Below are positions 1 to 5,978 of a stretch of DNA of 17,700 nt, piece after piece. The stretch covers positions 1 through 17,700 of the forward strand of contig JAUVJV010000004.1 in the NCBI GenBank assembly GCA_030592245.1. The letters are read 5' to 3'. The position numbers and the translations under genes are program-made. This stretch comes from Candidatus Eiseniibacteriota bacterium. GTDB taxonomy: Bacteria > Arandabacterota > Arandabacteria > Arandabacterales > Arandabacteraceae. The notes below the pieces were generated by a model, which ran no database searches, was not told where the DNA came from, and saw only the letters and a program-made list of their open reading frames with translations. Within the stretch, counting starts at the first letter, position 1, and each line of letters opens with the position of its first letter.

Positions 1-497
1 AAGGTCCCGGCCCATATATCATGATGCAGGAAGAGGTCAGGCAGGAAAGCATAGATCAAAGGGCCCAGCAGTGCCAAACTGCCGAACACCAGTTGAGCGA
101 AGGAATCCCGGTTCTGCCCCAGCACGCGGGTCCATATCAACACAGTCAAAGATGAGAGTATTATGATCAGCACTCGACCCATATCGGTCGACGGGAGACG
201 AGCCAACAGCCAGGCAAGTGATGGCAAGCGCCAGTTGAATACACTATGGGTATGATAGCCCCTGGTGCGCAACTCGTCCCCCGCGGCCTCGTAATATCCT
301 TCCCCTGCCCGAATTCGCTCCACTATGCTACGGTAGCACCTCAGATCCTCACCCCCGACTTTTTTATCCTCAGCGCTGGGGGAGGAGGGATGATAGACGA
401 TGATTCCGTATATCACTGTGGCTAGAACGACAGTGATTACAAGGAGTGCACTCCGAGGCGATAGGCCGGCGAAACGAGTGGACTTTCCGAACGGCAT
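1..497 (-). CDS. Polytopic membrane protein, N-terminal part (truncated by window edge)
   Basis: The frame is open from an ATG at 497-495 (minus strand) to the window edge, about 165 codons with no stop. A GAGGGA Shine-Dalgarno sequence lies 6 nt upstream of the ATG. The protein starts MPFGKSTRFAGL, has a first membrane segment around residues 18-35 (SALLVITVVLATVIYGIIVY), then a loop containing RAGEGYYEAAGDELRTRGY and SVFNWRLPSLAWLLARLP, and further hydrophobic segments (VLIIILSSLTVLIW; LVFGSLALLGPLIYAFL). From general knowledge, a long first extracytoplasmic loop rich in acidic and aromatic residues suits GT-C-fold, lipid-linked sugar transferases. That is only an inference, because no catalytic motif can be assigned. 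It is divergent from the GT87-like gene at 666, which may point to a shared surface-glycan role. The C-terminus is outside the window. I am sure of the gene and unsure of its function. Confidence 0.75.
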   Translation of the reverse strand, partial: MPFGKSTRFAGLSPRSALLVITVVLATVIYGIIVYHPSSPSAEDKKVGGEDLRCYRSIVERIRAGEGYYEAAGDELRTRGYHTHSVFNWRLPSLAWLLARLPSTDMGRVLIIILSSLTVLIWTRVLGQNRDSFAQLVFGSLALLGPLIYAFLPDLFLHHDIWAGT

Positions 498-665
498 ATT
501 TCATCCCTCTGGCTGTGAATGAATCACGTCTGTTCCTTTCGAACCAAGGTATAGTAGATTCAGTGACAATTGTCCAAGACAGTCTGTACCGGTTGGTGGT
601 AGCATCACCGGGACCATGGCAGACAGAGAACCGCAGGAGGATCGTATTCGGTTGAGGTGCGAATC

Positions 666-1865
666 ATGCTGAGCTCACTGCGTAAGCATCCCGCGTATCG
701 GGTTATTCTATGGATGCTGATGATACTCTGCCTGATCCTGGTCTGGCGCCTGAACAAGTCGATCTTGAACGAATCCTCCCGGATAAGCGGCCAGGATTAT
801 TCCCAATTCTGGGCCGCGGGACACCTGAATTGTTCAGGTGAGAACCCATACAGTCCAGAGAAGATAAACGAGATCAAGAGCCGTCTATCCGGCCTGGATG
901 AGGTCCCGCGGGTCGTGGCCATCGCATATAATCCTCCCTGGGCACTTCCCATCTTCATGCTGTTCTCCCTTGTGGAATATACGTTCAGCCGGCTGGTCTG
1001 GTTGATACTGAGCATTGTGATTCTGATTTACTGCGCAAACCGTACCTGGCGTGCCTATGGTGGTTCTGAGAGATTGCGCTGGGTCCCCCTCCTGGCAGCC
1101 TTCACCCTGGGCCCGACATTCCTTCTGCTGCGGCAAGGGCAGTTGACCCCACTCGTGCTTCTCGGGATTGTCGGGTTCCTGTACCAGGTCGAATTCAAGT
1201 CGAATGACTGGCTGGCAGGAGCCTGCGCAGCACTGGTCAGCATCAAGCCCCAGTTATTCTTCCTGTTCTGGATCGCCCTGGTCTTCTGGGTGATCGACCG
1301 GAAACGCTGGAGAGTGCTCCTCGGCTTTGGTTTGACCCTGGGAATTTTCACCCTGATCGGCACGGTATTCAATAAGTCCCTGCTTCCTCAATACCTTCCC
1401 ACAGTCCTGAACCACTTGCCCACGGTATGGTTCACACCGACTATCGGGAGCTATTTGCGAATGCTGTTCGGCCTGGAGAAGGTGTGGTTGCAGTTCATAC
1501 CTCCGGTGATAGGAATACTGTGGTTCGTAATTCGCTGGAGAGATCACCACGCATATTGGCGTTGGTCGGTTGAGCTGCCATCATTGCTGTTTGTGTCCCT
1601 ATTGACAATGTCATTCGGCTGGACATATGACTATGTGCTGCTATACGCCGCCATAATCCCGATGGCGAGCATGATGATCCGGTCTCACTCCAGGCGGCGC
1701 ATCGTACTCATTGCAGTGGCCTATCTTGCGGTCAATCTGGCTTATCTGGGTGCTCAACTCCACCTCGAGGATGGGTACCTGGGGTGGTTTCTCCCTGCTC
1801 TGGGGGTCATTTACCTCCTGGCCAGAAGGACAGGTGATCCTGACAGGTTGGCCGGGCAGGTATAG
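666..1865 (+). CDS. GT87/DUF2029-family membrane glycosyltransferase
   Basis: An approximately 400-residue polytopic membrane protein with about ten hydrophobic segments. After the first membrane helix (VILWMLMILCLILVWRL) comes the loop GQDYSQFWAAGHL followed by GENPYSPEK and AYNPPWALP. This acidic-aromatic loop and downstream NPP pattern are typical of the GT87 (DUF2029) family, GT-C enzymes that move mannose or similar sugars from a polyprenyl-phosphate donor onto an acceptor on the outer face of the membrane. The segment LRQGQLTPLVLLGIVGF and the SIKPQLFFLFW region also fit the family. I chose ATG 666, with GAGG 8 nt upstream; an in-frame GTG at 657 behind AGGAGG at 635-640 is a possible alternative with long spacing. 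It is divergent from the membrane protein at 1-497. The acceptor and sugar cannot be read from the sequence. Confidence 0.85.
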   Translation: MLSSLRKHPAYRVILWMLMILCLILVWRLNKSILNESSRISGQDYSQFWAAGHLNCSGENPYSPEKINEIKSRLSGLDEVPRVVAIAYNPPWALPIFMLFSLVEYTFSRLVWLILSIVILIYCANRTWRAYGGSERLRWVPLLAAFTLGPTFLLLRQGQLTPLVLLGIVGFLYQVEFKSNDWLAGACAALVSIKPQLFFLFWIALVFWVIDRKRWRVLLGFGLTLGIFTLIGTVFNKSLLPQYLPTVLNHLPTVWFTPTIGSYLRMLFGLEKVWLQFIPPVIGILWFVIRWRDHHAYWRWSVELPSLLFVSLLTMSFGWTYDYVLLYAAIIPMASMMIRSHSRRRIVLIAVAYLAVNLAYLGAQLHLEDGYLGWFLPALGVIYLLARRTGDPDRLAGQV

Positions 1866-2048
1866 TTGCCGGCGGCAGGATCTCTCCTTTGAGCGCACCG
1901 GGCAATCGACCGCCGCTGGAGATGTCTTATCGTGGCGCACTGAGAGGCCCCGGATTCTTAAGATTTGCCCTATTCTACACGATATGCGTGTATTTGCAGG
2001 CCTGTTAACATTTTAGCTTGACTTTCCTCAAACATCTGATGAAGTGGG
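1866..2048. other. Non-coding stretch between GT87-like gene and Tad promoter
   Basis: I see no convincing gene here. A small perfect inverted repeat (TACACG / CGTGTA, 5-nt loop, 1976-1992) is followed by TTTGC. It could be a weak terminator for the upstream gene, but the T-run is only three bases. TTGACT near 2019-2024 resembles a -35 box but has no good -10 partner. Confidence 0.4.
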
Positions 2049-2078
2049 TTGACAAGATATTGCCATCTAGTGTATCCT
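2049..2078 (+). promoter_or_regulatory. Predicted sigma70-type promoter of the Tad operon
   Basis: A perfect -35 hexamer TTGACA (2049-2054) is followed after 18 nt by TATCCT (2073-2078, four of six matches to TATAAT), with a TG just before it. Transcription would start near 2085. That gives a 5' leader of about 345 nt before the first pilin start at 2432. It is the best promoter-like pair in the 566-bp gap and points at the pilin operon. The call comes from motif match and position only. Confidence 0.6.
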
Positions 2079-2084
2079 AGAAAC

Positions 2085-2431
2085 TGATGGCTGCGAATCC
2101 TGATTAGATTCGCATTGGGGAAATGAGGATGGCGATCACCTGATCGTATGGTTGGAAGTTCAAACAGAAGCGCCGGGATAAAGGAGACGCTGTCCACTCT
2201 GGTGCCGGATTCGAACACCTCGCACCTTTCGGTCAGCCCGGCGTGCCAAGGCAGTAGAGTCTTTGGCACATTCTCAGGCCTGGAGGGCTGGTAGTGAAGG
2301 GGGTGATAGCGAAGCGGCATCGACAGGTGCCGCTACGGGCGAAGTAAGGATGGGAGGGCTTGCACACCCTGACCCATAGAGGTTGTTTGCTCTTATGCTA
2401 TTTTTCATTCTTATTCCTAAGGAGGGTGCAA
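2085..2431 (+). promoter_or_regulatory. Long structured 5' leader of the Tad/Flp operon
   Basis: Several clean inverted repeats lie between the predicted start of transcription and the first pilin. TGCGAATC/GATTCGCA (2092-2114, 8 bp, loop CTGATTA). CGATC/GATCG (2133-2146, 5 bp). GTGCCAAGG/CTTTGGCAC (2243-2269, 9 pairs including one G-T). AGCGGCA/TGCCGCT (2313-2334, 7 bp). Finally TTGCACACCCT (2360-2370) can pair with AGGGTGCAA (2423-2431), which overlaps the pilin ribosome-binding site. None of the hairpins has a T-run, so they do not look like intrinsic terminators. I do not recognise a known riboswitch; the c-di-GMP-I core GGCAAACC is absent. The arrangement suggests a translational control leader, which is inference. 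Confidence 0.45.
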
Positions 2432-2614
2432 GTGAAAGCATTAGTAGTTAGGCTGATAAGTGGGTTGACTCGCCGGGAAGAGGGCCAGACCTTGACTGAA
2501 TACGGCCTGCTCCTTTTCTTCATTGCTGTCGTCGCAATCCTTGCAGTAACGTTTCTGGGCCGGGAGATCAGCACGCTCTTCAGCACTATCGGCACTAGCC
2601 TGACGGGGGGATAG
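2432..2614 (+). CDS. flp1: Flp/Fap-type pilin 1 (major pilus subunit)
   Basis: A 60-residue Flp prepilin. It has an 18-residue basic leader ending RREEG, then mature QTLTEYGLLLFF and a single hydrophobic helix, ending in a short Gly-rich tail. Glu at +5 and Tyr at +6 after the Gly-Gln cleavage point are the hallmark of Flp pilins cut by the CpaA/TadV peptidase. The start is GTG 2432, behind AGGAGGG (2420-2426). A TTG at 2360 would add 24 residues unlike any pilin leader, so I rejected it. It is the first gene of the Tad operon and is nearly identical in its mature part to the next gene. The mature form is about 42 residues and would be assembled by CpaF/TadB/TadC and extruded through the CpaC secretin. 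Confidence 0.93.
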   Translation: MKALVVRLISGLTRREEGQTLTEYGLLLFFIAVVAILAVTFLGREISTLFSTIGTSLTGG

Positions 2615-2633
2615 TTACCAGGAGGGTTTTGCA

Positions 2634-2810
2634 ATGAGGATATTAGTTCGGATTATGCGTAATCTGTCTGGTCGGGAAGAGGGCCAGACCCTGACCGAGT
2701 ACGGCCTACTCCTCTTTTTCATCGCTATTGTTGCGATCTTGGCAGTAACGTTCCTGGGCCGGGAGATCAGCACGATCTTCAGCAATATTGGCACTAGCCT
2801 GGCTGGCTAA
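2634..2810 (+). CDS. flp2: Flp/Fap-type pilin 2 (tandem paralogue)
   Basis: A 58-residue Flp prepilin with ATG 2634 behind AGGAGGG (2620-2626). The leader MRILVRIMRNLSGREEG is cleaved before QTLTEYGLLLFF, keeping Glu+5 and Tyr+6. The mature part (41 residues) matches pilin 1 at 37 positions; differences are Val/Ile, Leu/Ile, Thr/Asn, Thr/Ala and one missing final Gly. Many codons differ silently between the copies (for example ACCTTGACT versus ACCCTGACC), so this is not a fresh duplication and the protein is under constraint. The leader peptides have diverged much more. The genes are 19 nt apart and surely co-transcribed. Whether both are incorporated into the fibre cannot be told from sequence. 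Confidence 0.93.
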   Translation: MRILVRIMRNLSGREEGQTLTEYGLLLFFIAIVAILAVTFLGREISTIFSNIGTSLAG

Positions 2811-2835
2811 TAAGGATCTGGCCAGGAAGGGTTGA

Positions 2836-2870
2836 ACGGGAGAGGCCGGGATTACCCGGCCTTATCCCGT
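2836..2870 (+). promoter_or_regulatory. Strong hairpin after the pilin genes (processing or attenuation site)
   Basis: A perfect GC-rich stem GGCCGGG/CCCGGCC (2844-2850 and 2855-2861) with loop ATTA is extended below a small internal loop by ACGGGA/TCCCGT (2836-2841 and 2865-2870), 13 base pairs in all. No T-run follows, so it is not a classic Rho-independent terminator. Its place between the abundant pilins and the low-copy assembly genes suits a partial terminator or a 3' stabiliser that keeps pilin mRNA in excess. That role is inferred. Confidence 0.6.
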
Positions 2871-2927
2871 ATTCCCGAGAGGCATTTGAGGTAGGAGCCG
2901 GGCGTTTGAATTGCCCTGAGGACTGGA

Positions 2928-3458
2928 ATGAACGTGGGTTCTTTTCGATTCTGGGTCCTTTTGCTGGTGGTGTGTGTAGCTGTGGCCGCGGCTGTATTTG
3001 ATCTCAGGCAGCGGCGAATTCCGAACGCCCTGACCATACCTGCGATGCTGGCGGGTATCGCAATCCATACTGCCAGGTCAGGCTGGGATGGATTTACGTT
3101 TTCGCTGTTGGGATTGGCCATTGGTGGGGGTGCACTGCTCCTTTTCTTTGTATTTGGGGGAATGGGAGCGGGGGATGTGAAGCTCCTGGCCGGGATCGGT
3201 GCCCTTGTGGGTTTCCGTTTTACGATTTCGGTGCTTGTGCTCACCGGGGTAGCCGGTGGTATAATGGCCATAGGAAAACTTATTGTCTGGCACAGGAGGC
3301 CGTCTGCGACGGCAAAGGATGTCAAGCCGTCTGAGTTTCCTACCGAATCAAAGGTAGGGGACAGTCCTTTGAAAGAGACGATGCCATATGGGGTTGCCAT
3401 AGCTATTGGTACCCTCGTGTCGGTTATCATGGTTATTGTCAGTGGAGGTTCTTCTTGA
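2928..3458 (+). CDS. cpaA: Prepilin peptidase CpaA/TadV
   Basis: A 176-residue membrane protease of the A24 (type IV prepilin peptidase) family that cleaves Flp prepilins and the TadE/TadG pseudopilins on the cytoplasmic face of the inner membrane. The two catalytic aspartates are visible: Asp25 in FDLRQRRIPN and Asp83 in GMGAGDVKLL. There are about five to six hydrophobic segments. The N-methyltransferase domain of PilD-type enzymes is absent, as is usual for TadV. The start ATG 2928 follows TGAGGA with about 7 nt spacing. It comes after the pilin hairpin, and its TGA stop overlaps a possible TTG start of tadE (TTGA at 3455-3458), indicating tight coupling. A hydrophilic loop (about residues 125-150, KPSEFPTESK) precedes the last helix. 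Confidence 0.95.
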   Translation: MNVGSFRFWVLLLVVCVAVAAAVFDLRQRRIPNALTIPAMLAGIAIHTARSGWDGFTFSLLGLAIGGGALLLFFVFGGMGAGDVKLLAGIGALVGFRFTISVLVLTGVAGGIMAIGKLIVWHRRPSATAKDVKPSEFPTESKVGDSPLKETMPYGVAIAIGTLVSVIMVIVSGGSS

Positions 3459-3469
3459 GGTTTTTTTCG

Positions 3470-3865
3470 ATGAGAAGATTAGGAAGGAAGACCAGGCGTA
3501 GCGACGGGCAGGCGCTCGTGGAATTTGCACTATTAGTACCCCTGCTGGCACTGATAGCTCTGGGAATCATCGAGTTTGGGCGAATATGGATGACGATGAA
3601 CGTGCTGGCCAGTGCGGCCCGTGAAGGCGCGAGGATTGCTGCTGTCACCTCTCCCGATCAGGCGCGGGTACAGACCGCTGTCGAGAACATGTTGAATGCC
3701 GCTGATATCACCGGGGCAACGATCACCACTACCGGACCGAATTCCGACAATGAGGTTACGGTGAGGGTCCAGATCGACTACACTGTCATAACCGGGTCCT
3801 TTGTTCCCGGCCTCAACAGCACCATGCAATTTTCTCGCAGTGTCGTCATGCATTGGGAAGGCTGA
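3470..3865 (+). CDS. tadE: TadE-like pseudopilin
   Basis: About 131 residues. A short basic N-terminus (MRRLGRKTRRSDG) leads into the classic TadE motif GQALVEFALLVPLLALIALG, then IIEFGRIWMTMNVLASAAREGAR. The Gly-Gln junction with Glu+5 is a predicted CpaA cleavage site. The C-terminal part is a small soluble domain with alternating Thr/Val strands. TadE proteins are minor pseudopilins needed for Flp fibre biogenesis. I chose ATG 3470 (TTGAGG, 9 nt upstream). An in-frame TTG at 3455 behind GGAGG overlaps the cpaA stop and would add five residues; it is a real alternative. It lies directly between cpaA and cpaB. Confidence 0.92.
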   Translation: MRRLGRKTRRSDGQALVEFALLVPLLALIALGIIEFGRIWMTMNVLASAAREGARIAAVTSPDQARVQTAVENMLNAADITGATITTTGPNSDNEVTVRVQIDYTVITGSFVPGLNSTMQFSRSVVMHWEG

Positions 3866-3895
3866 TTACAGGGAGTTTGCTTACAGGAGGTTTGC
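3866..3895 (+). repeat. Tandem 15-bp duplication of the cpaB ribosome-binding region
   Basis: TTACAGGGAGTTTGC (3866-3880) is followed at once by TTACAGGAGGTTTGC (3881-3895), then ATG. The copies differ at two adjacent-region bases that shift the SD core (GGGAG versus GGAGG). Only the second copy has good spacing to ATG 3896. A related element, TTACCAGGAGGGTTTTGC, precedes pilin 2. Confidence 0.85.
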
Positions 3896-3964
3896 ATGTT
3901 GTTGCTCTGACCGATGTTCGTCATCACGCTCGCGATTCTTACGGGCCTGCTGGCGGCATAGGGT
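3896..3964 (+). pseudogene. cpaB: Stop-interrupted 5' end of cpaB (signal-anchor region)
   Basis: ATG 3896 lies 5 nt after a perfect AGGAGG and is in the same frame as the intact cpaB body. The frame reads MLLL-stop-PMFVITLAILTGLLAA-stop-GVYHFLKQQ. The stops are TGA 3908-3910 and TAG 3959-3961. The residues between them form exactly the hydrophobic N-terminal anchor that CpaB/RcpC proteins normally have. TGA and TAG could each arise from TGG by one G-to-A change; CGA and CAG are other one-step sources. Other genes here end in TAG, TGA and TAA, so code reassignment is unlikely. Possible explanations are nonsense mutation, assembly error or restart of translation downstream. Confidence 0.75.
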
Positions 3965-4786
3965 GTGTATCATTTTCTTAAGCAGCAGGAAGCACGAACA
4001 ACCGACTCTGCTCTGCCCACGTTCGTGAGCCAGAGAGTGGTCGTCGCGGTCACCGACCTCCCGGTAGGCTCTTTGCTTACGCCACTCGACATGCAAGTCC
4101 GGATGTGGCCTGAAAACCTGATTCCCGCCGGGAGTGCCGATAGCCTGGAGAAGCTGGTGGGCCGTGTCCTGAAGATTGAGATAGCGGCAGGGGAGCCGGT
4201 CCTGGAATCGAAAATGGCTCCCGAAGGATCGACAGGCGGGTTCTCAAGCCTCATACCGCCCGGCATGCGAGCCGTCACGGTAGGTGTCAATGTGGTAAGC
4301 GGCGTGGGTGGTTTTATTCTTCCAAGGACCAGGGTTGATGTTCTGGTGACCGTCACGGGTGTGGGCAAGAGCGGGGACCGCCAGACAAAGACTATTCTAC
4401 AAAACGTCGAGGTGCTGGCCGTGGACCAGACCTATGACCAGGACAGCGATGATCCCGTTACGGTGAAGTCTGTCACGCTTCTTGTCACGCCCGAAGAAGC
4501 CGAGCAGCTATCCCTCGCCGCCAATGAGGGTGTGCTTCAGCTTGCTCTCCGGAGCGGGGCGGATGATGAGTTGTTTATCGGAAGGGGTATCGAGCTCAAG
4601 CAGCTGATGAAGTCCTACACACCTCCGCAGCCGAGGGTGGCCTCCTCGTCGAGGCCGAAGCCGCCACCGCCGCCACCACCGCCACCGGAACCGACCACCA
4701 AAGTTGTTGAGATCATACGAGCAAACAAGCTTTCGGAGGTTGAGTTTGAGGAAATGCCCGCTGAATCTCCGAATGCCTCTGAATAG
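3965..4786 (+). CDS. cpaB: Flp pilus assembly protein CpaB/RcpC (body, anchor interrupted)
   Basis: The uninterrupted part is 273 residues, opening at GTG 3965, which has no good ribosome-binding site. It contains a SAF-like domain (about residues 24-85: RVVVAVTDLPVGSLLTPLDM and VGRVLKIEIAAGEPVLESKM) followed by the RcpC core (IPPGMRAVTVGVNVVSGVGGF, PRTRVDVLVTV, then VKSVTLLVTPEEAEQLSLA). CpaB is a periplasmic, inner-membrane-anchored component thought to work with the CpaC secretin. The C-terminal tail has nine consecutive prolines after SRPK, then an acidic end. Without the interrupted anchor at 3896-3964 the product would lack a membrane segment or export signal, so the gene may be non-functional or the stops may not be real. 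It is followed after 50 nt by cpaC. Confidence 0.88.
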   Translation: MYHFLKQQEARTTDSALPTFVSQRVVVAVTDLPVGSLLTPLDMQVRMWPENLIPAGSADSLEKLVGRVLKIEIAAGEPVLESKMAPEGSTGGFSSLIPPGMRAVTVGVNVVSGVGGFILPRTRVDVLVTVTGVGKSGDRQTKTILQNVEVLAVDQTYDQDSDDPVTVKSVTLLVTPEEAEQLSLAANEGVLQLALRSGADDELFIGRGIELKQLMKSYTPPQPRVASSSRPKPPPPPPPPPEPTTKVVEIIRANKLSEVEFEEMPAESPNASE

Positions 4787-4836
4787 GAAGGGTAGATGGA
4801 ACTGGCCAGGAATTCTTTGAAGGAGGCAGAGAGAGT

Positions 4837-5946
4837 ATGAATCGTAATAGCCGGACTTCAGGCATTTGGAGAAGGAATCTCGTGGTCTGGGTTCTGTTTT
4901 CGCTCGTGGCAACGGCCTTTTTCACAGGGTCCCTGTACGCGGCAAAGGAGGTCCGGGACCTGAAGGTCCCCGTGGGCCATACAGAGATTCTGGATTTCCC
5001 TTCCCCGATCAACAGGATATCCATCTCGAATCCCGAGATCGCTGACGCGACCGTGACCTCTCCCAGGCAGCTTATCGTGAACGGCCTGGAGGTCGGCACC
5101 ACAACGCTGATCGTCTGGGATGAGGACGAGGACTACACCTACTACAGGCTGGTGGTCCACAGTGAGAACACCTATAACCAGGTGATGCTCCAGGTACGCT
5201 TCGCTGAAGTTGACCGCACCGCCTTTCAGGAATTCGGCATGGACTTCATCCTGGAGAATATCAACGTGAATGGCGACCTGATGAGTATGGCAAGCTTTGG
5301 GGGCAAGGTCGTCTCCCCGGGAGCTCCGGAAGCCCCTCTTGGGATCACGGACAATATTGATTTCTTCCTGGCCAGTCCCACGCGGGACTTCAGGGCCGTG
5401 ATGTCCGCACTCGAGCAGGAGGGGATGCTCAGCATGCTGGCGAGACCAAACCTGAGCGCCTTGAGCGGTGCCGAGGCCAGTTTTCTGGCCGGGGGTGAGA
5501 TCCCGGTGCCTATCGTCTCAGGGGTATCCAGCCAGGTGACCATCGAGTATAAGGAGTATGGGATCAAGCTGAATTTCACGCCGACGGTCCTTGACTCAGA
5601 GCTTGTCAATATCGATGTGAAAGCTGAGGTCAGCACTCTCGATTATGACAATGGAATTATCCTGAGCGGTTTCAGGATCCCGGCGTTTATATCGAACAAG
5701 GCTCAAACCACTGTCGAGATAAAGAACGGAGAGACCTTCGTCATCGGCGGGATGATTCTTAACACGGTGGCCCGCGGAGTCTCGAGGATTCCGATACTGG
5801 GTCATATCCCGGTGCTTGGCTATCTGTTCAGCAGCCACCGGTACCAGAACAAGGAAACCGAGCTCATTATCATGATATCTCCGCATATCGTACAGGCGAT
5901 GAGACCGGAAGAAGTGCCGGAGATAGAGATGAACACGGAGGGTTGA
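4837..5946 (+). CDS. cpaC: Outer-membrane secretin CpaC/RcpA of the Tad pilus
   Basis: 369 residues. An N-terminal signal peptide (LVVWVLFSLVATAFFTGSLYA, about 15-35) precedes the pilus-secretin N domain (about 44-107: VPVGHTEILDFPSPINRISI, NPEIADATV, VGTTTLIVWD). The secretin core begins at VMLQVRFAEVDRTAFQEFG (116-134) and continues through LARPNLSALSGAEASFLAGG (201-220), EYGIKLNFTPTV and IKNGETFVIGGMI to SRIPILGHIPVLGYLFSS and TELIIMISPHIV, which is the standard secretin C-terminal signature. It forms the gated outer-membrane channel for the Flp fibre. It is shorter than many CpaC proteins, and I see no extra periplasmic repeat domain. Start ATG 4837 follows AGGAGG (4821-4826). The stop overlaps a TTG in the tadG frame. 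Confidence 0.95.
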   Translation: MNRNSRTSGIWRRNLVVWVLFSLVATAFFTGSLYAAKEVRDLKVPVGHTEILDFPSPINRISISNPEIADATVTSPRQLIVNGLEVGTTTLIVWDEDEDYTYYRLVVHSENTYNQVMLQVRFAEVDRTAFQEFGMDFILENINVNGDLMSMASFGGKVVSPGAPEAPLGITDNIDFFLASPTRDFRAVMSALEQEGMLSMLARPNLSALSGAEASFLAGGEIPVPIVSGVSSQVTIEYKEYGIKLNFTPTVLDSELVNIDVKAEVSTLDYDNGIILSGFRIPAFISNKAQTTVEIKNGETFVIGGMILNTVARGVSRIPILGHIPVLGYLFSSHRYQNKETELIIMISPHIVQAMRPEEVPEIEMNTEG

Positions 5947-5978
5947 GCATAGGAAACTGTCTATCAGGAGGTGCTAAG

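Noticed and set aside
446..655. 69-aa open frame on the plus strand upstream of the GT87-like gene
   Set aside because: It overlaps the start of the minus-strand membrane gene and covers the divergent promoter region; the composition is not protein-like.
2200..2270. tRNA-like or SRP-RNA-like block (GGATTCGAAC; GGTCAGCCCGG and GCCAAGGCAG)
   Set aside because: The T-arm stem does not pair and no acceptor or anticodon arm can be drawn. The SRP GGAAGGAAGCAG loop is missing, so the likeness is partial and probably chance.
2243..2290. Sigma54 promoter (TTGGCAC...)
   Set aside because: The -12 GC element is missing at the required distance after TTGGCAC.
1970..2320. 116-aa open frame on the minus strand of the leader region
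   Set aside because: It overlaps the promoter and several hairpins, has low-complexity coding character (many His, Arg, Pro), no clear ribosome-binding site and no recognisable domain.
2085..2431. Known c-di-GMP riboswitch in the Tad leader
   Set aside because: The GGCAAACC core and the GNRA-receptor pattern of c-di-GMP-I are absent by eye, and no c-di-GMP-II core was recognised.
3908..3961. Genetic-code reassignment or selenocysteine at the cpaB stops
   Set aside because: TGA and TAG end several intact genes here (cpaA, tadE, cpaC with TGA; pilin 1 and cpaB itself with TAG). The TGA lies in a membrane segment with no catalytic role, and I saw no SECIS-like hairpin directly after it.
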